Notes: generated by a model not told the origin, from the sequence alone. A stretch of DNA of 64,000 nt from Blastochloris viridis (GCF_001402875.1 NZ_CP012946.1:3202001-3266000); one strand, 5' to 3'; numbered from the stretch's first letter, positions 28,987 to 38,858 are shown. Program-made: numbers and translations.

Positions 28987-29324
28987 GGTGGACCCCGTGA
29001 ACCCGTGGTGCGGCGATGCCGGTCCAGGCGCCGCTCGCCGGCACCTTGGACTTGGACCAAGTCGTATCACTCGCCACCCCGCTGGGGGATATGGAAAAAC
29101 TGGATGCGAATTAGTCCTACTAAACGAAAGGCGATGGCGCCAGCCTGCCAATCCGCGTCCGTCCCAATACCCATGCCGCGGCATGTCGATAGCATCGCGC
29201 CCGTTTCCTGTTGTGTTGCAAGGTCGCGCTTCGGGAAGGTACGGGAGTTTCCTGAGGTGCCGCCGCCGGCATGTCCCGCTAGGTTGGCAGCTTGTTTTTG
29301 TTCTAGTGCGGTCGAGGTTGAAGC
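28987..29324. promoter_or_regulatory. Divergent ccoN / hemN control region
   Basis: This 338-base region separates two genes that are usually induced by low oxygen through FNR/FixK proteins. I see no consensus anaerobox. The nearest is TTG-N9-CAA at 29046-29060 inside CTTGGACTTGGACCAAG, one base longer than a standard site. No small gene is apparent. Confidence 0.4.
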
Positions 29325-30671
29325 ATGACCGATACGCCGATTCTGCTCGCCGAGCGCACCGTACCCCGTTACACATCCTACCCAACCGCCCCGCATTTTT
29401 CGACCGACGTCGGCTCGGAGCAATACGGCGCTTGGCTGGAAGCGTTGCCGGCGGACGCGACGCTGTCGATTTATCTCCATGTGCCGTTCTGCGCCCAGAT
29501 GTGCTGGTACTGCGGCTGCCACACCAAGGTGGTGCGGCGGCGCGAGCCGGTCGAGGCCTACGCCCATCGCCTGGTGCGCGAGGTCGAGCTGATCGGCGCG
29601 CGGGCGGGCGGGCGCCGCATCGTCCACATCCATTGGGGCGGCGGCACCCCCAACATGCTCGGCTCGGACGAGATGCTGCGGGTGGCCGCGACGCTGAAGT
29701 CGCTGTTCGTCGTCGACGGCAACACCGAGCACGCGGTCGAGCTCGACCCGCGCCAGGTGACGCAGGAGCAGGCCGACACGCTGGCCGCGATGGGCGTCAC
29801 CCGCGCCAGCCTCGGCGTGCAGGACTTCTCCGACCACGTCCAGCAGGTGATCGGGCGCGTCCAGCCGTTCAGCGTGGTCGACCAGGCGGTGGCGAACCTG
29901 CGCCGGGTCGGCATCGACAAGCTCAACGTCGACCTGATGTACGGCCTGCCCAAGCAGACCCTGCGCGACGTCCGCCGCACCGTGGTGCTGGCCGAGGCGC
30001 TGAAGCCGAACCGCCTCGCGCTGTTCGGCTACGCCCACGTGCCGTGGTTCAAGTCGCACCAGAAGCTGATCGAGGAGGCCGACCTGCCGAGCCCGGCCGA
30101 GCGGCTGGAGCAGGCCGAGACCGCCCACGAGACGCTGCAGGGCGTCGGCTACGTGCCGATCGGGCTCGACCACTTCGCCCGGCCCGACGACGACCTCGCG
30201 CTCGCCGCCCGCGACGGCCGGCTGCACCGCAATTTCCAGGGCTACACCACCGACGAGGCCGACGCCTTGCTCGGCATCGGTGCGTCCTCGATCGGCCGGG
30301 TGCCGCAGGGCTTCATCCAGAACGCGCCGGACATCGCCGGCTGGAGCCGGGCGATCGACGACGGCAAGCTCGCCACCGTGCGCGGCATCGCGGTGTCGGC
30401 CGACGACAAGCTCCGCGCCAGCATCATCGAGCGGCTGATGTGCGACTTCTCGGTCGATCTCGACGCCCAGGCGGCGGCGTTCGGTGCCGCCGACCTCCGG
30501 TTCGGCGACGAACTCACCGCGCTGGAGCCGCTGGCGACCCAGGGCCTGATCGAGATCGAGGGCCGCCACATCGCCGTCACCGAGGCCGGCCGGCCGTTCG
30601 TCCGCCTCGCCGCGGCGGCGTTCGACACCTACCTCTCCAAGGGCAAGGCCCGCCACTCGATGGCGGTGTGA
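29325..30671 (+). CDS. hemN: Oxygen-independent coproporphyrinogen III oxidase
   Basis: A 448-residue radical SAM enzyme that makes protoporphyrinogen IX without oxygen. The cluster motif is [10 protein letters not shown], with HVPFC before it; the family glycine-rich [10 protein letters not shown] and [15 protein letters not shown] follow, and a C-terminal HemN domain ([19 protein letters not shown]) ends the protein. This is true HemN rather than the HemW-type. It is divergent from ccoN, so heme supply and the heme-rich cbb3 oxidase may share control. Confidence 0.95.
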   Translation: MTDTPILLAERTVPRYTSYPTAPHFSTDVGSEQYGAWLEALPADATLSIYLHVPFCAQMCWYCGCHTKVVRRREPVEAYAHRLVREVELIGARAGGRRIVHIHWGGGTPNMLGSDEMLRVAATLKSLFVVDGNTEHAVELDPRQVTQEQADTLAAMGVTRASLGVQDFSDHVQQVIGRVQPFSVVDQAVANLRRVGIDKLNVDLMYGLPKQTLRDVRRTVVLAEALKPNRLALFGYAHVPWFKSHQKLIEEADLPSPAERLEQAETAHETLQGVGYVPIGLDHFARPDDDLALAARDGRLHRNFQGYTTDEADALLGIGASSIGRVPQGFIQNAPDIAGWSRAIDDGKLATVRGIAVSADDKLRASIIERLMCDFSVDLDAQAAAFGAADLRFGDELTALEPLATQGLIEIEGRHIAVTEAGRPFVRLAAAAFDTYLSKGKARHSMAV

Positions 30672-30811
30672 TCCGGCCTGCGGGCGACCGCGCGGTGGCC
30701 CTGCCGAGAAAACCCTGATCGGAAAGGGATTTTCCGGCGACCGGACGCCGAAACGTCGGCCGGAGTTGGTGTCATATCGCGCACATCCTCGATGCGCGCG
30801 GCAAGTTCACC

Positions 30812-30839
30812 AAGGGCGATCGGAAACGATCGCCCTTTT
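30812..30839 (+). terminator. Intrinsic terminator of hemN
   Basis: AAGGGCGATCG, GAAA tetraloop, CGATCGCCCTT, then TT. This perfect 11-bp stem runs straight into a T run and lies 140 bases after hemN. Confidence 0.88.
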
Positions 30840-30894
30840 GCATTTGACCGCAACGCGCCGGTCGTCTGGCATGGCGTCCTCATTGGAGAGCACC

Positions 30895-31869
30895 ATGCCG
30901 TTGTCTCGCGACGACATCGAACAGGCCGCCGCACTGGTTCACGCCACGCTGGCGCCCACCCCGCAATATTGCTGGCCGCTGCTGGCGCGCCGGCTTGGCA
31001 CCGCGGTGTGGGTCAAGCACGAGAATCACACCCCGACCGGCGCCTTCAAGGTCCGCGGCGGGCTGGTCTTCGTCAGCCGCCTCAAGGCGGCGCGGCCGGA
31101 CGCGGCGGGCGTGGTGTCGGCGACACGCGGCAATCACGGCCAATCGCTGGCGTTCGCCGGCGCCCGCGCCGGGCTGCCGGTGACGATCGTGGTGCCGCAC
31201 GGCAACTCGATTGAGAAAAACGCCGCGATGCGGGCGTTCGGCGCCCGTCTGGTCGAGCACGGCTGCGATTTCGACGCCGCCAAGGACCACGCCCGCGCGC
31301 TCGCCGAGCACGAAGGGCTGCTGTTCGCGCCCTCGTTCGCCCGCGACCTGGTCGCCGGCGTCGCCTCCTACGCGCTGGAGCTCTTGACCGCCGTCCCCGA
31401 CATCGACGTGCTCTACGTGCCGATCGGGCTCGGCTCGGGCATCTGCGCCTGCATCCATGTGCGCGACGCGCTCGGGCTCAACACCGAGATCGTCGGCGTG
31501 GTGTCAGACCGCGCCCCGGCCTATGCTACCTCGTTCGCCGCCGGCACGGTGATGCCGAGCCCGCGCGCCGACACCTTCGCCGACGGCGTCGCCGTGCGGG
31601 TTCCCGACCCCGAGGCGCTGGCGATCATCCGCGCTGGCGCGGCGCGCGTCGTCACCGTCGGCGACGACGCCATCGCCGAGGCGATCCGGGCGCTGTTCGA
31701 GGACACCCATAACATCGCCGAAGGTGCCGGCGCCGCCGCCTTCGCCGCGGCGTTCGCGGAGCGCGACCGGCTGCGCGGCCGCCGCGTCGGCGTGGTGCTG
31801 ACCGGCGGCAACATCGACCGCGCCTGGGCGGCCGCGGTGCTGGGCGGGGTGACGCCGACGCCGGCGTGA
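30895..31869 (+). CDS. Threonine dehydratase-like PLP enzyme
   Basis: A 324-residue fold-type II PLP enzyme. The Schiff-base Lys is in TPTGAFKVRGG, the substrate loop is SATRGNHGQSLA, and glycine-rich phosphate binding is in PIGLGSGICA. The C terminus has VLTGGNID. There is no ACT regulatory domain, so it resembles catabolic threonine/serine dehydratases or broader ammonia-lyases rather than biosynthetic IlvA. The ATG at 30895 has GGAGAG upstream. It stands alone. Confidence 0.85.
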   Translation: MPLSRDDIEQAAALVHATLAPTPQYCWPLLARRLGTAVWVKHENHTPTGAFKVRGGLVFVSRLKAARPDAAGVVSATRGNHGQSLAFAGARAGLPVTIVVPHGNSIEKNAAMRAFGARLVEHGCDFDAAKDHARALAEHEGLLFAPSFARDLVAGVASYALELLTAVPDIDVLYVPIGLGSGICACIHVRDALGLNTEIVGVVSDRAPAYATSFAAGTVMPSPRADTFADGVAVRVPDPEALAIIRAGAARVVTVGDDAIAEAIRALFEDTHNIAEGAGAAAFAAAFAERDRLRGRRVGVVLTGGNIDRAWAAAVLGGVTPTPA

Positions 31870-31966
31870 TTCTGCGAAATCCGCCCGATCAGGCCGGAGT
31901 TTTGACGTTGCGGAATATCGACGCGGCACCGCGGCAAGGCCGGCCGTCCGCCGCCTTTCACGCAAC

Positions 31967-32752
31967 TTACGGCGTGTTTCGGGCGTCCGTTGCCAGGGTC
32001 TTGAGCAGAAGCTGGAGCGGCCCCGGCGCGGTGACCCGCTGCGGGAACACCACCCGCGCGGTGCGGTCGCCGCAAGCGAGGTCGAGCCCGTCGGGGTCGC
32101 AGCCGGTCACGCTCCACCGTCCGTCGGGCGCGCCGGCGAGCCGCGTCGCGTAGAGCCGCACCGCCTCGGCGTGGTCGTCGTTGAGGTGGGCGACGATGTC
32201 CGGCTCGGCCTCGATCAGCGCGCCCGCGCCGGCGATGTCGGTGAGCACGTCGGCCGGCCCGATCGCCGCCGCCCGGCCGAACCCGCCATTGAGGTGGATC
32301 GCCGCCAACTCCATGCGCCAAAAGGTGAAATCCGGCAGTTGGACGTAGAGCTGCGACTTCGGATGCTTGGCGAGGAACCGGCGGCGCGCCCGCGCGTCGT
32401 CGATTCTGCGGACCATGCCGACCAGCGACAGCCGGGGGTGAGCCAGCGGATCGCCCTTGCCGGCTTCGGCCAGCAGCAGCGAGGCCCTGCCGTCGGCGGC
32501 GAGGTTGCGGGTGTGCAGCGACAGCCCCGACAGCAGCAGCAGCGGCGCGCCGTCGACGTCGGTGGCGACATTGACCAGCGTGGTCAGCGGGAATCCGGAC
32601 TTCGGATCGTTGGTGGCCAGCGCGCCGGCGCGGGTGGTGCGAAGCAGAGTCTTGGCCGTTCCGGCGGCGTCGAACCCGGCGCCGGAATCGACCGGCAGTT
32701 CGATGGCGCTCGATGTGATTGCCGGGCCGGCGCCAGGGCTGTCAATGCTCAT
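31967..32752 (-). CDS. HugZ-like pyridoxamine-phosphate-oxidase-fold protein
   Basis: A 261-residue protein. A split-barrel flavin/heme-binding domain comes first (TRAGALATNDPKSGFPLTTL, PRLSLVGMVRR, YVQLPDFTFWRMEL). A C-terminal DUF2470 domain follows (EPDIVAHLNDDHAEAVRLYA). This pairing is seen in HugZ-type heme oxygenase relatives and in uncharacterised proteins; heme breakdown is possible but unproven. The ATG at 32752 has GGGAGAAGG upstream. Confidence 0.82.
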   Translation of the reverse strand: MSIDSPGAGPAITSSAIELPVDSGAGFDAAGTAKTLLRTTRAGALATNDPKSGFPLTTLVNVATDVDGAPLLLLSGLSLHTRNLAADGRASLLLAEAGKGDPLAHPRLSLVGMVRRIDDARARRRFLAKHPKSQLYVQLPDFTFWRMELAAIHLNGGFGRAAAIGPADVLTDIAGAGALIEAEPDIVAHLNDDHAEAVRLYATRLAGAPDGRWSVTGCDPDGLDLACGDRTARVVFPQRVTAPGPLQLLLKTLATDARNTP

Positions 32753-32998
32753 CACCTTCTCCCTGCAAGGTATTTTCCCTTTCCGCCGCCGCAAAAACCG
32801 TGCGCCGGCAGCGCTTTTCGCGACGGGTATCGCTCGACCCTCAACCGACTGTATAGTCGGCACCAACCAGCCGCGGCCACAGATCGGCCCTGATCGCGGT
32901 TTTTTTCCCCGCCGGGCAGTCTGACAGAGCAGTCGCCCACGCGGTTTCCCAGTGTTTCCCAGGTGGCGCTTCCTCGCCGCGATGCAAAGGTTTTGTTC

Positions 32999-33700
32999 AT
33001 GCCGACCATCGCCCTCGTCGACGACGACCGGAATATTCTCACCTCGGTCTCGATCGCGCTCGAGGCCGAGGGCTATCGCATCATGACGTACACAGATGGT
33101 GCGTCAGCCCTCGAAGGTTTCAAGACCAGCCCGCCCGACCTTGCCATTCTCGACATCAAGATGCCGCGGATGGACGGAATGGAGCTGCTGCGCAGGCTGC
33201 GCCAGAAGACCGACATGCCGGTGATCTTCCTCACCTCCAAGGACGAGGAGATCGACGAATTGTTCGGCCTGAAGATGGGCGCCGACGACTTCATCCGCAA
33301 ACCGTTCTCGCAGCGCCTGCTGGTCGAGCGGGTCAAGGCGGTGCTGCGCCGCGTCACGCCCAAGGACGGCGTCACGCCGCCGCGCGAGACCGACGCCGCC
33401 AAGGTGCTGGAGCGCGGCCTGCTGCGCATGGACCCCGAGCGCCACACCTGCACCTGGAGAGGCGAGCCGGTGACGCTGACCGTCACCGAGTTCCTGATCC
33501 TGCAGGCGTTGGCGCAGCGGCCCGGCGTGGTGAAGAGCCGCAACGCGCTGATGGACGCGGCCTACGACGACCAAGTCTATGTCGACGACCGCACCATCGA
33601 CAGCCACATCAAGCGGCTGCGCAAGAAGTTCAAATCCGCCGACGACAATTTCGACATGATCGAGACGCTCTACGGCGTCGGCTATCGCTTCAAGGAATGA
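32999..33700 (+). CDS. chvI: Response regulator ChvI
   Basis: A 233-residue OmpR-type regulator. The receiver domain has the acidic DDD cluster at 8-10 and phospho-acceptor Asp52 ([13 protein letters not shown]), and Lys in FIRKPFS. A winged helix follows ([24 protein letters not shown]). It is strongly similar to alphaproteobacterial ChvI, which with ChvG controls envelope and acid-stress genes. Only 49 bases separate it from chvG. Confidence 0.94.
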   Translation: MPTIALVDDDRNILTSVSIALEAEGYRIMTYTDGASALEGFKTSPPDLAILDIKMPRMDGMELLRRLRQKTDMPVIFLTSKDEEIDELFGLKMGADDFIRKPFSQRLLVERVKAVLRRVTPKDGVTPPRETDAAKVLERGLLRMDPERHTCTWRGEPVTLTVTEFLILQALAQRPGVVKSRNALMDAAYDDQVYVDDRTIDSHIKRLRKKFKSADDNFDMIETLYGVGYRFKE

Positions 33701-33749
33701 CCGTGCCGATGGCCCGCGCTCGGACCCGGCGGCCGGCAGGACGACCGCG

Positions 33750-35555
33750 ATGAAGGCCGACGTCGACGACCGCACCGCCGACGCGATCCGTGTCGATCGT
33801 GCCGCCCGCTCGCGGGGCTGGCTGGTGGGGCTGCGCCGCAGTGCCGCGGCGCTGGTGTTCTCCAGCCTCACCCGCCGCATCGTCGTGCTCAATCTCGGCG
33901 GGCTGGCGGCGCTGGTCGCCGGCATCCTTTATCTGTCGGAGTTCCGCGCCGGGCTGATCGACGCGCGCATCCAGAGCCTTTTGATCCAGGGCGAGATCAT
34001 GGCCGGCGCGGTGGCGGCCTCGGCCACGGTCGAGACCAACGCCATCACCGTCGATCCCAACCGCCTGCTCGAGCAGCAACTCGGCGACAATTTCGCCGAC
34101 GACTACGCCTCGCCGCTGGAATTCCCCATCAATCCCGAGCGCGTCGCGCCGCTGCTGCGCCGGCTGGTGCTGCCGACCAAGACCCGCGCCCGCATCTACG
34201 ACCGCGACGGCATGCTGGTGCTCGACAGCCGCAGCCTCTACGCGCGCGGCGACATCCTGCGGCTCGATTTGCCGCCGCCGGTCGACAAGGCGAGCGGCCT
34301 GGAGAAGATCTGGGGCGAGGTGCAGCGCTGGTTCACGCGCGGCTCGCTGCCGTTCTACAAGGATCTGCCGCCCAACGCCGGCAGGAGCTACCCCGAAGTG
34401 GCCCAGGCGCTGGCCGGCGCCAAATCGAGCATGGTGCGCATGAACGACCGCGGCGAGGTGATCGTCTCGGTCGCGGTGCCGATCCAGCGCTTCCGCGCCG
34501 TGCTGGGCACGCTGCTGCTGTCGACGCAAGGCGGCGAGATCGACGACCTGGTCGAGCAGGAGCGCTTCGTCATCGTGCGGGTGTTCGTGGTGGCGGCGCT
34601 GGTGATGGTGCTGCTGTCGGTGCTGCTGGCCGGCACCATCGCCGGCCCGGTGCGCAAGCTCGCCGACGCTGCCGAGCGAGTGCGCCGCCGCATCAAGGGG
34701 CGGGTCGAGATTCCCGACTTCACCGACCGCACCGACGAGATCGGCCACCTGTCCGGCGCGCTGCGCGACATGACCGAGGCGCTCTACCGGCGCATGGAGG
34801 CGATCGAGAGCTTCGCCGCCGACGTCGCCCACGAGCTGAAGAACCCGCTGACGTCGCTGCGATCGGCGGTGGAAACGCTGCCGCTGGCGCGGAGCGAGGA
34901 CAGCCGCGGCCGGCTGCTGGCGGTGATCCAGCACGACGTCAAACGGCTCGACCGTCTGATTACCGACATCTCCGACGCCAGCCGGCTCGACGCCGAGCTG
35001 CAGCGCCAGGAGGCCGGTCAGATCGACCTGCAGAAGCTGCTGACCGCGGTGGTCACCATCGCCAACGAGGTGCGGCGCGACGACGGCGTCAAGGTGCTGC
35101 CGATCTTCGTCGAGCATCCCGGCCTGCCGGCGGCACGCCAGTTCGCGATCCAGGGCCACGATTCGCGCCTCGGCCAGGTGGTGCACAATCTGATCGACAA
35201 TGCGCGCTCGTTCTCGCCGCAGGGCGGCACGGTGCGGGTGGTCTGCCGGCGGCTGCGCGATGAGGTTGAGATCGCGGTGGAGGACGACGGGCCGGGCATC
35301 CGCCCCGACGCGCTGGAGAAGATCTTCACCCGCTTCTACACCGACCGGCCGGAGGAGCAGGGCTTCGGCCAGAATTCCGGCCTCGGCCTGTCGATCTCGC
35401 GCCAGATCGTCGAGGCTCACGGCGGCCAGATCTGGGCGGAGAATCGGCCGGGGCTGGCCAAGTCCAAGCCGGAGGCCGGGCGAGACGCCGGCTATGACGC
35501 CGCCCGTAGAACCGTGCTCGGCGCCCGCTTCACCGTGCGGCTGCCGGCGGCCTGA
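33750..35555 (+). CDS. chvG: Sensor histidine kinase ChvG
   Basis: A 601-residue membrane kinase. The first helix (IVVLNLGGLAALVAGILYL) is followed by a periplasmic sensor region to about residue 270, a second helix and HAMP domain. The H box has His361 (FAADVAHELKNPLTSL), and the ATPase has N, G1 and G2 boxes (HNLIDNARSFS, VEDDGPGIRPDALEKI, GLGLSISRQIVEAHGG). It phosphorylates ChvI. The periplasmic domain binds the ExoR inhibitor in rhizobia; no exoR is present here. Confidence 0.94.
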   Translation: MKADVDDRTADAIRVDRAARSRGWLVGLRRSAAALVFSSLTRRIVVLNLGGLAALVAGILYLSEFRAGLIDARIQSLLIQGEIMAGAVAASATVETNAITVDPNRLLEQQLGDNFADDYASPLEFPINPERVAPLLRRLVLPTKTRARIYDRDGMLVLDSRSLYARGDILRLDLPPPVDKASGLEKIWGEVQRWFTRGSLPFYKDLPPNAGRSYPEVAQALAGAKSSMVRMNDRGEVIVSVAVPIQRFRAVLGTLLLSTQGGEIDDLVEQERFVIVRVFVVAALVMVLLSVLLAGTIAGPVRKLADAAERVRRRIKGRVEIPDFTDRTDEIGHLSGALRDMTEALYRRMEAIESFAADVAHELKNPLTSLRSAVETLPLARSEDSRGRLLAVIQHDVKRLDRLITDISDASRLDAELQRQEAGQIDLQKLLTAVVTIANEVRRDDGVKVLPIFVEHPGLPAARQFAIQGHDSRLGQVVHNLIDNARSFSPQGGTVRVVCRRLRDEVEIAVEDDGPGIRPDALEKIFTRFYTDRPEEQGFGQNSGLGLSISRQIVEAHGGQIWAENRPGLAKSKPEAGRDAGYDAARRTVLGARFTVRLPAA

Positions 35556-35570
35556 CGGCGGAGCCCGGAC

Positions 35571-36116
35571 ATGATACGCCCCGCCTCCTCCGATGCCGCG
35601 GCCGCCGATTCGGCGCCGCCCGCCATTGCCGCGTTCGGCGGCGCCCGCACCGTCCACGCCACCGCCGTGCTGGTCGGCGAGACCGCGATCTTGATTCGCG
35701 GCCCCTCCGGCTCCGGCAAATCCCGCCTCGCCCTCGACCTGATCGGCCTTGCCGACAGCGGCCGGCTGCGGTTCGCCCGGCTGGTCGGCGACGACCGCGT
35801 CGCGCTGGTCGCGGCCGGCGGGCGGCTGCTCGCCGCGCCGGCCCCTGCCCTCGCCGGGCTGATCGAGGCGCGCGGCCTCGGCGTGCTGAAATTGCCCTAT
35901 GAGCCGGTGGCGGCGATCGGGCTGATCGTCGACCTTGCGGCCCCCGACGCCTGCCGGCTGCCGGAGCCGGCGGCAATCCGGACCGAGGTGCTCGGCGTCG
36001 ATCTTCCACGCCTGCCGATTTCGGCCGGACCGATCCCTCTATGCTTGGTTGCGGATGTTGCCACCAGTAAATATACGCTTCCCCCCGCACTCCGTTGGCC
36101 CCACCTCTTGCGCTGA
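35571..36116 (+). CDS. hprK: HPr kinase/phosphorylase, short alphaproteobacterial form
   Basis: A 181-residue protein containing only the C-terminal kinase half of HprK. The P loop is LIRGPSGSGKSRLALDLI, and VGDDRVALVAAGGRLLAAP follows. It phosphorylates the PTS phosphocarrier at serine and usually sits between chvG and an EIIA-Man gene, as here, linking two-component control with the nitrogen-related PTS. It lacks the N-terminal domain of Gram-positive HprK, normal for this group. Confidence 0.9.
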   Translation: MIRPASSDAAAADSAPPAIAAFGGARTVHATAVLVGETAILIRGPSGSGKSRLALDLIGLADSGRLRFARLVGDDRVALVAAGGRLLAAPAPALAGLIEARGLGVLKLPYEPVAAIGLIVDLAAPDACRLPEPAAIRTEVLGVDLPRLPISAGPIPLCLVADVATSKYTLPPALRWPHLLR

Positions 36117-36189
36117 CGGAGACGCTGCGGCAATGATGCCCGCCGGCCCGAGGGACGGGACGAATGTTTCGTTTCCGGCGGAGCGGGGC

Positions 36190-36591
36190 ATGATCGGTCT
36201 GGTATTGGTTACCCACGGACGGCTCGCGGTCGAGTTCCGCGCCGCCCTGGAACATGTGATGGGATCCCAGCAGCAGATCGAAACCATCACGATCGGTCCG
36301 GATGACGACATCGAGCAGCGGCGTCGCGAGATTATCGACGCGGTGGCTGCCGTCGACAGCGGGGAAGGCGTGGTGCTGCTCACCGACATGTTCGGCGGCA
36401 CGCCCTCGAACCTCGCCATCTCGGTGATGAACAAGCCCGGCATCGAGGTGGTGGCCGGCATCAACCTGCCGATGCTGGTCAAGCTCGCCACGGTGCGGGA
36501 CGAGATGCCGCTCGCCGAGGCGGTGTGCCAGGCCCAGGAGGCCGGCCGCAAGTATATTTACATCGCCAGCCGGCTGCTGAACGGAAAATAG
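36190..36591 (+). CDS. PTS EIIA component, mannose-type
   Basis: A 133-residue EIIA-Man domain with phosphorylated His9 (GLVLVTHGRLA) and the VVLLTDMFGGTPSNLA motif. In alphaproteobacteria this soluble protein is part of an incomplete regulatory PTS that does not import sugar. ATG 36190 follows hprK by 73 bases. The HPr gene that usually comes next is absent; an old yellow enzyme gene is there instead. Confidence 0.9.
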   Translation: MIGLVLVTHGRLAVEFRAALEHVMGSQQQIETITIGPDDDIEQRRREIIDAVAAVDSGEGVVLLTDMFGGTPSNLAISVMNKPGIEVVAGINLPMLVKLATVRDEMPLAEAVCQAQEAGRKYIYIASRLLNGK

Positions 36592-36744
36592 CGCCACCGC
36601 GCCGGCTCGGTGCAGCCCGGCCTTGGTTAATCTCCGGTCTGGCTTCCCCGCCGGCCGCCGCCGCCGGTATGATCGCTGCGGCGACCGTGCCGCGTTGGGG
36701 CGCACCGGCATCCGCGTCTCACTGCCGCAACCTGCGAGGATTTG

Positions 36745-37845
36745 ATGAGCGAGCATCGTCAAGAGGCCGAAGGCGCGCTGTTCGAGCCGTTCCGGCTCGG
36801 CCGGCTGGAGCAGCCCAACCGCATCGTCATGGCGCCGCTGACGCGCAATCGCGCCGGCGAGGGCAACGTGCCGGGGCCGCTGGCGGCGCGCTATTACCAG
36901 CAGCGCGCCAGCGCCGGCCTCCTCATCACCGAGGCCAGCCAGATTTCGCCCGAGGGCCAGGGCTACCAGGCCACGCCGGGCATCCACTCGCCCGAGCAGA
37001 TCGCCGGCTGGCGCCATGTCACCGACGCGGTGCACGCCAACGGCGGCCGCATCTTCATCCAGCTCTGGCACGTCGGCCGGGTGTCGCACGTCGCGCTGCA
37101 GCCGGGCAGGGTGGCGCCGGTGGCGCCGTCGGCAATCGCGGCCAACACCAAGACCTTCGTCAATGGCGCCTTCGTCGAAACCTCGGCGCCGCGGGCGCTG
37201 CGGCTCGACGAGATTGCCGGCGTCGTCGCCGACTACCGCAAGGCCGCCGCCAATGCCATCGCGGCCGGGTTCGACGGCATCGAGATCCACGCCGCCAATG
37301 GCTATCTGATCGACCAGTTCCTGCGCGACAGCGCCAACAGGCGCGAGGACGCCTACGGTGGCCCGATCGAGAACCGCGCCCGCTTCCTGCTCGAGGTGCT
37401 GGCGGCGAGCATTGCCGAGGTCGGCGGCGACCGCGTCGGCATCCGGCTGTCGCCGGTGACGCCGTCGAACGACATCGCCGACAGCGACCCGCAGGCGCTG
37501 TTCGGCTATCTGATCGCCAAGATCGACGCCTTGAAGCCGGTCTATGTCCACGTGGTCGAGGGCGCCACCGGCGGCGACCGCGACTTCGGCCAGCCGTTCG
37601 ATTACGGCGCGCTGCGCCGCGCCTTCCATGGCGCCTACATCGCCAACAACGGCTACACCGGCGCGACCGCCGCGGCGGCGGTGACGAGCGGCGCGGCCGA
37701 CCTGGTCGCGTTCGGCAAGGCGTTCATCGCCAATCCCGACCTGGTCGAGCGGCTGCGGCGCGGCGCTCCGCTGAATGCGCCCGACGTCGCCACCTTCTAT
37801 GGCGGCGGCGCCGAGGGCTATACCGACTACCCCACGCTGGGGTGA
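36745..37845 (+). CDS. Old yellow enzyme family FMN oxidoreductase (NemA-like)
   Basis: A 366-residue TIM-barrel flavoenzyme. Features are NRIVMAPLTRNRA, RIFIQLWHVGRVSH, the substrate-binding His/Asn pair in IEIHAANGYLIDQFLRD, and NRREDAYGGPIENRARFLLE. Such enzymes reduce activated alkenes, maleimides or nitro-esters with NAD(P)H. The ATG at 36745 has GAGGA upstream; a TTG directly before it is less likely. It occupies the usual ptsH position, but a functional link is not implied. Confidence 0.93.
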   Translation: MSEHRQEAEGALFEPFRLGRLEQPNRIVMAPLTRNRAGEGNVPGPLAARYYQQRASAGLLITEASQISPEGQGYQATPGIHSPEQIAGWRHVTDAVHANGGRIFIQLWHVGRVSHVALQPGRVAPVAPSAIAANTKTFVNGAFVETSAPRALRLDEIAGVVADYRKAAANAIAAGFDGIEIHAANGYLIDQFLRDSANRREDAYGGPIENRARFLLEVLAASIAEVGGDRVGIRLSPVTPSNDIADSDPQALFGYLIAKIDALKPVYVHVVEGATGGDRDFGQPFDYGALRRAFHGAYIANNGYTGATAAAAVTSGAADLVAFGKAFIANPDLVERLRRGAPLNAPDVATFYGGGAEGYTDYPTLG

Positions 37846-38016
37846 GCCGCCGGCGCGTCCCGTAGGCGCGGACGCGCCGGAAGTGCCGATGGGTTTCCGG
37901 CCCGAGCCACCGGAAACCGCCTCATGCCAACCGCCCCGGATGCTGGCGCACGGGCCGTTGACGCGCGCAGATATTCGCCCCTGAAATCAACGATTTCACC
38001 GAAATCTGCGATCGGG

Positions 38017-38045
38017 ACCAACGGCGGGCAGCCGCCGCCGTTGGT
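38017..38045. terminator. Bidirectional hairpin between convergent genes
   Basis: ACCAACGGCGG (38017-38027) pairs with CCGCCGTTGGT (38035-38045), abutting the stop of the flavin-binding-like gene. A second hairpin lies at 37892-37918 (GGTTTCCGG / CCGGAAACC), nearer the oxidoreductase gene. Together they can end transcription from both sides. Confidence 0.6.
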
Positions 38046-38046
38046 G

Positions 38047-38694
38047 TCACGGCCGGAACGCCAGCGCTGCCGCCGGCAACTCGACGCCGGGCAGATTGCG
38101 CGGGTCGGGCTCGGGCGGCAGCACGGTCTGCCGAATCGGAATGACGCCGGCCCACACCGGGAACGAATAGTCGCCCGGCTCGTCCTCCGGCGGCCCGACC
38201 CGGACCTTGGCGGAGGCCTCGTCGAACGGCATCGACATCACCGTGGTCGCCTCCAGCTCGTTCGGCTTCATCGGCCGCAGCCGCTCCCACTGCCCAGGAA
38301 TCAGCCGGTTGACCATGGTGCGCAGGTGGGCCTCCTTGGCGGCGGGGTCGACGACCCTCGAAGGCCGGCCGAACACCATCACCGAACGGTGGTTGATGTT
38401 GAAATTGAACGCCGAGCGCGCCATCACCAGCCCGTCGATGGCGCTGACCGTCAGGCAGATCTCCGCGCCCTCGATCGCCCGAATCATCCGGCTCGCCGCC
38501 GAGCCATGCCAATAGATGCGCTCGCCCTCGCGCCAGTGCAGCGTCGGCGTCACCAACGGCTGGCCATCGGCGACGTAGCCGATGTGGCAGAGCGGAACGG
38601 CGTCGAGAATGGCGACGATGGTGTCGCGGTCATAGCGCGCCAGCCAGTTGTAGCGCCTGACGCGGGTGCGCTCGCTCGGCGGGGTGGTCGTCAT
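38047..38694 (-). CDS. Pyridoxamine 5'-phosphate oxidase-like flavin-binding protein
   Basis: A 215-residue split-barrel protein: LDAVPLCHIGYVADGQPLVT, WHGSAASRMIRA and HRSVMVFGRPSRV are typical of the FMN-binding PNPOx-like group with unknown substrates. The start is ATG 38694 because GGAGG lies seven bases upstream; upstream Mets have no such site. It diverges from anfA across a region holding a Mo-box, so it may share molybdenum-dependent control, which would be unusual for this family. Confidence 0.85.
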   Translation of the reverse strand: MTTTPPSERTRVRRYNWLARYDRDTIVAILDAVPLCHIGYVADGQPLVTPTLHWREGERIYWHGSAASRMIRAIEGAEICLTVSAIDGLVMARSAFNFNINHRSVMVFGRPSRVVDPAAKEAHLRTMVNRLIPGQWERLRPMKPNELEATTVMSMPFDEASAKVRVGPPEDEPGDYSFPVWAGVIPIRQTVLPPEPDPRNLPGVELPAAALAFRP

Positions 38695-38794
38695 CCGATA
38701 GCCTCCATTCCTGACACGCTGTGCTGTCGCCATGGACCGATGCCGGCCGGCCAGCGGCTGGGCTCTTGCACGTTGCATGCCGGCCGGCATTTCG

Positions 38795-38819
38795 CGTTAT
38801 ATAATTCGGTTATATACTG
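38795..38819. promoter_or_regulatory. Mo-box (ModE/MopA-type molybdate repressor site)
   Basis: Two half sites, CGTTATATA (38795-38803) and TATATACTG (38811-38819), are separated by seven bases; the TATATA cores match the ModE/Mop consensus. A TATAAT -10-like hexamer lies inside (38800-38805). In Rhodobacter capsulatus, Mop regulators repress anfA through such boxes when molybdate is present. It is 102 bases before anfA and 101 bases before the divergent gene. Confidence 0.82.
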
Positions 38820-38858
38820 CTAATCGTTCGGCGGGGTCTGGCTGGCACGGCCAGCGTG

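Noticed and set aside
29046..29060. FNR/FixK box in the ccoN-hemN region
   Set aside because: TTG and CAA are nine bases apart instead of eight and the inner bases do not match TTGAT-N4-ATCAA, so it is not called as a site.
30715..30760. Degenerate GATTTTCCGG...GGCCGGAGTT sequences as a repeat family (also near 31870, 40995)
   Set aside because: Similarity is short and patchy by eye; a genome-wide repeat search would be needed before calling a family.
38843..38857. Sigma-54 promoter at TGGCACGGCCAGCGT before anfA
   Set aside because: It has TGGCAC but lacks the TTGC -12 element; the site at 38859-38874 fits better.
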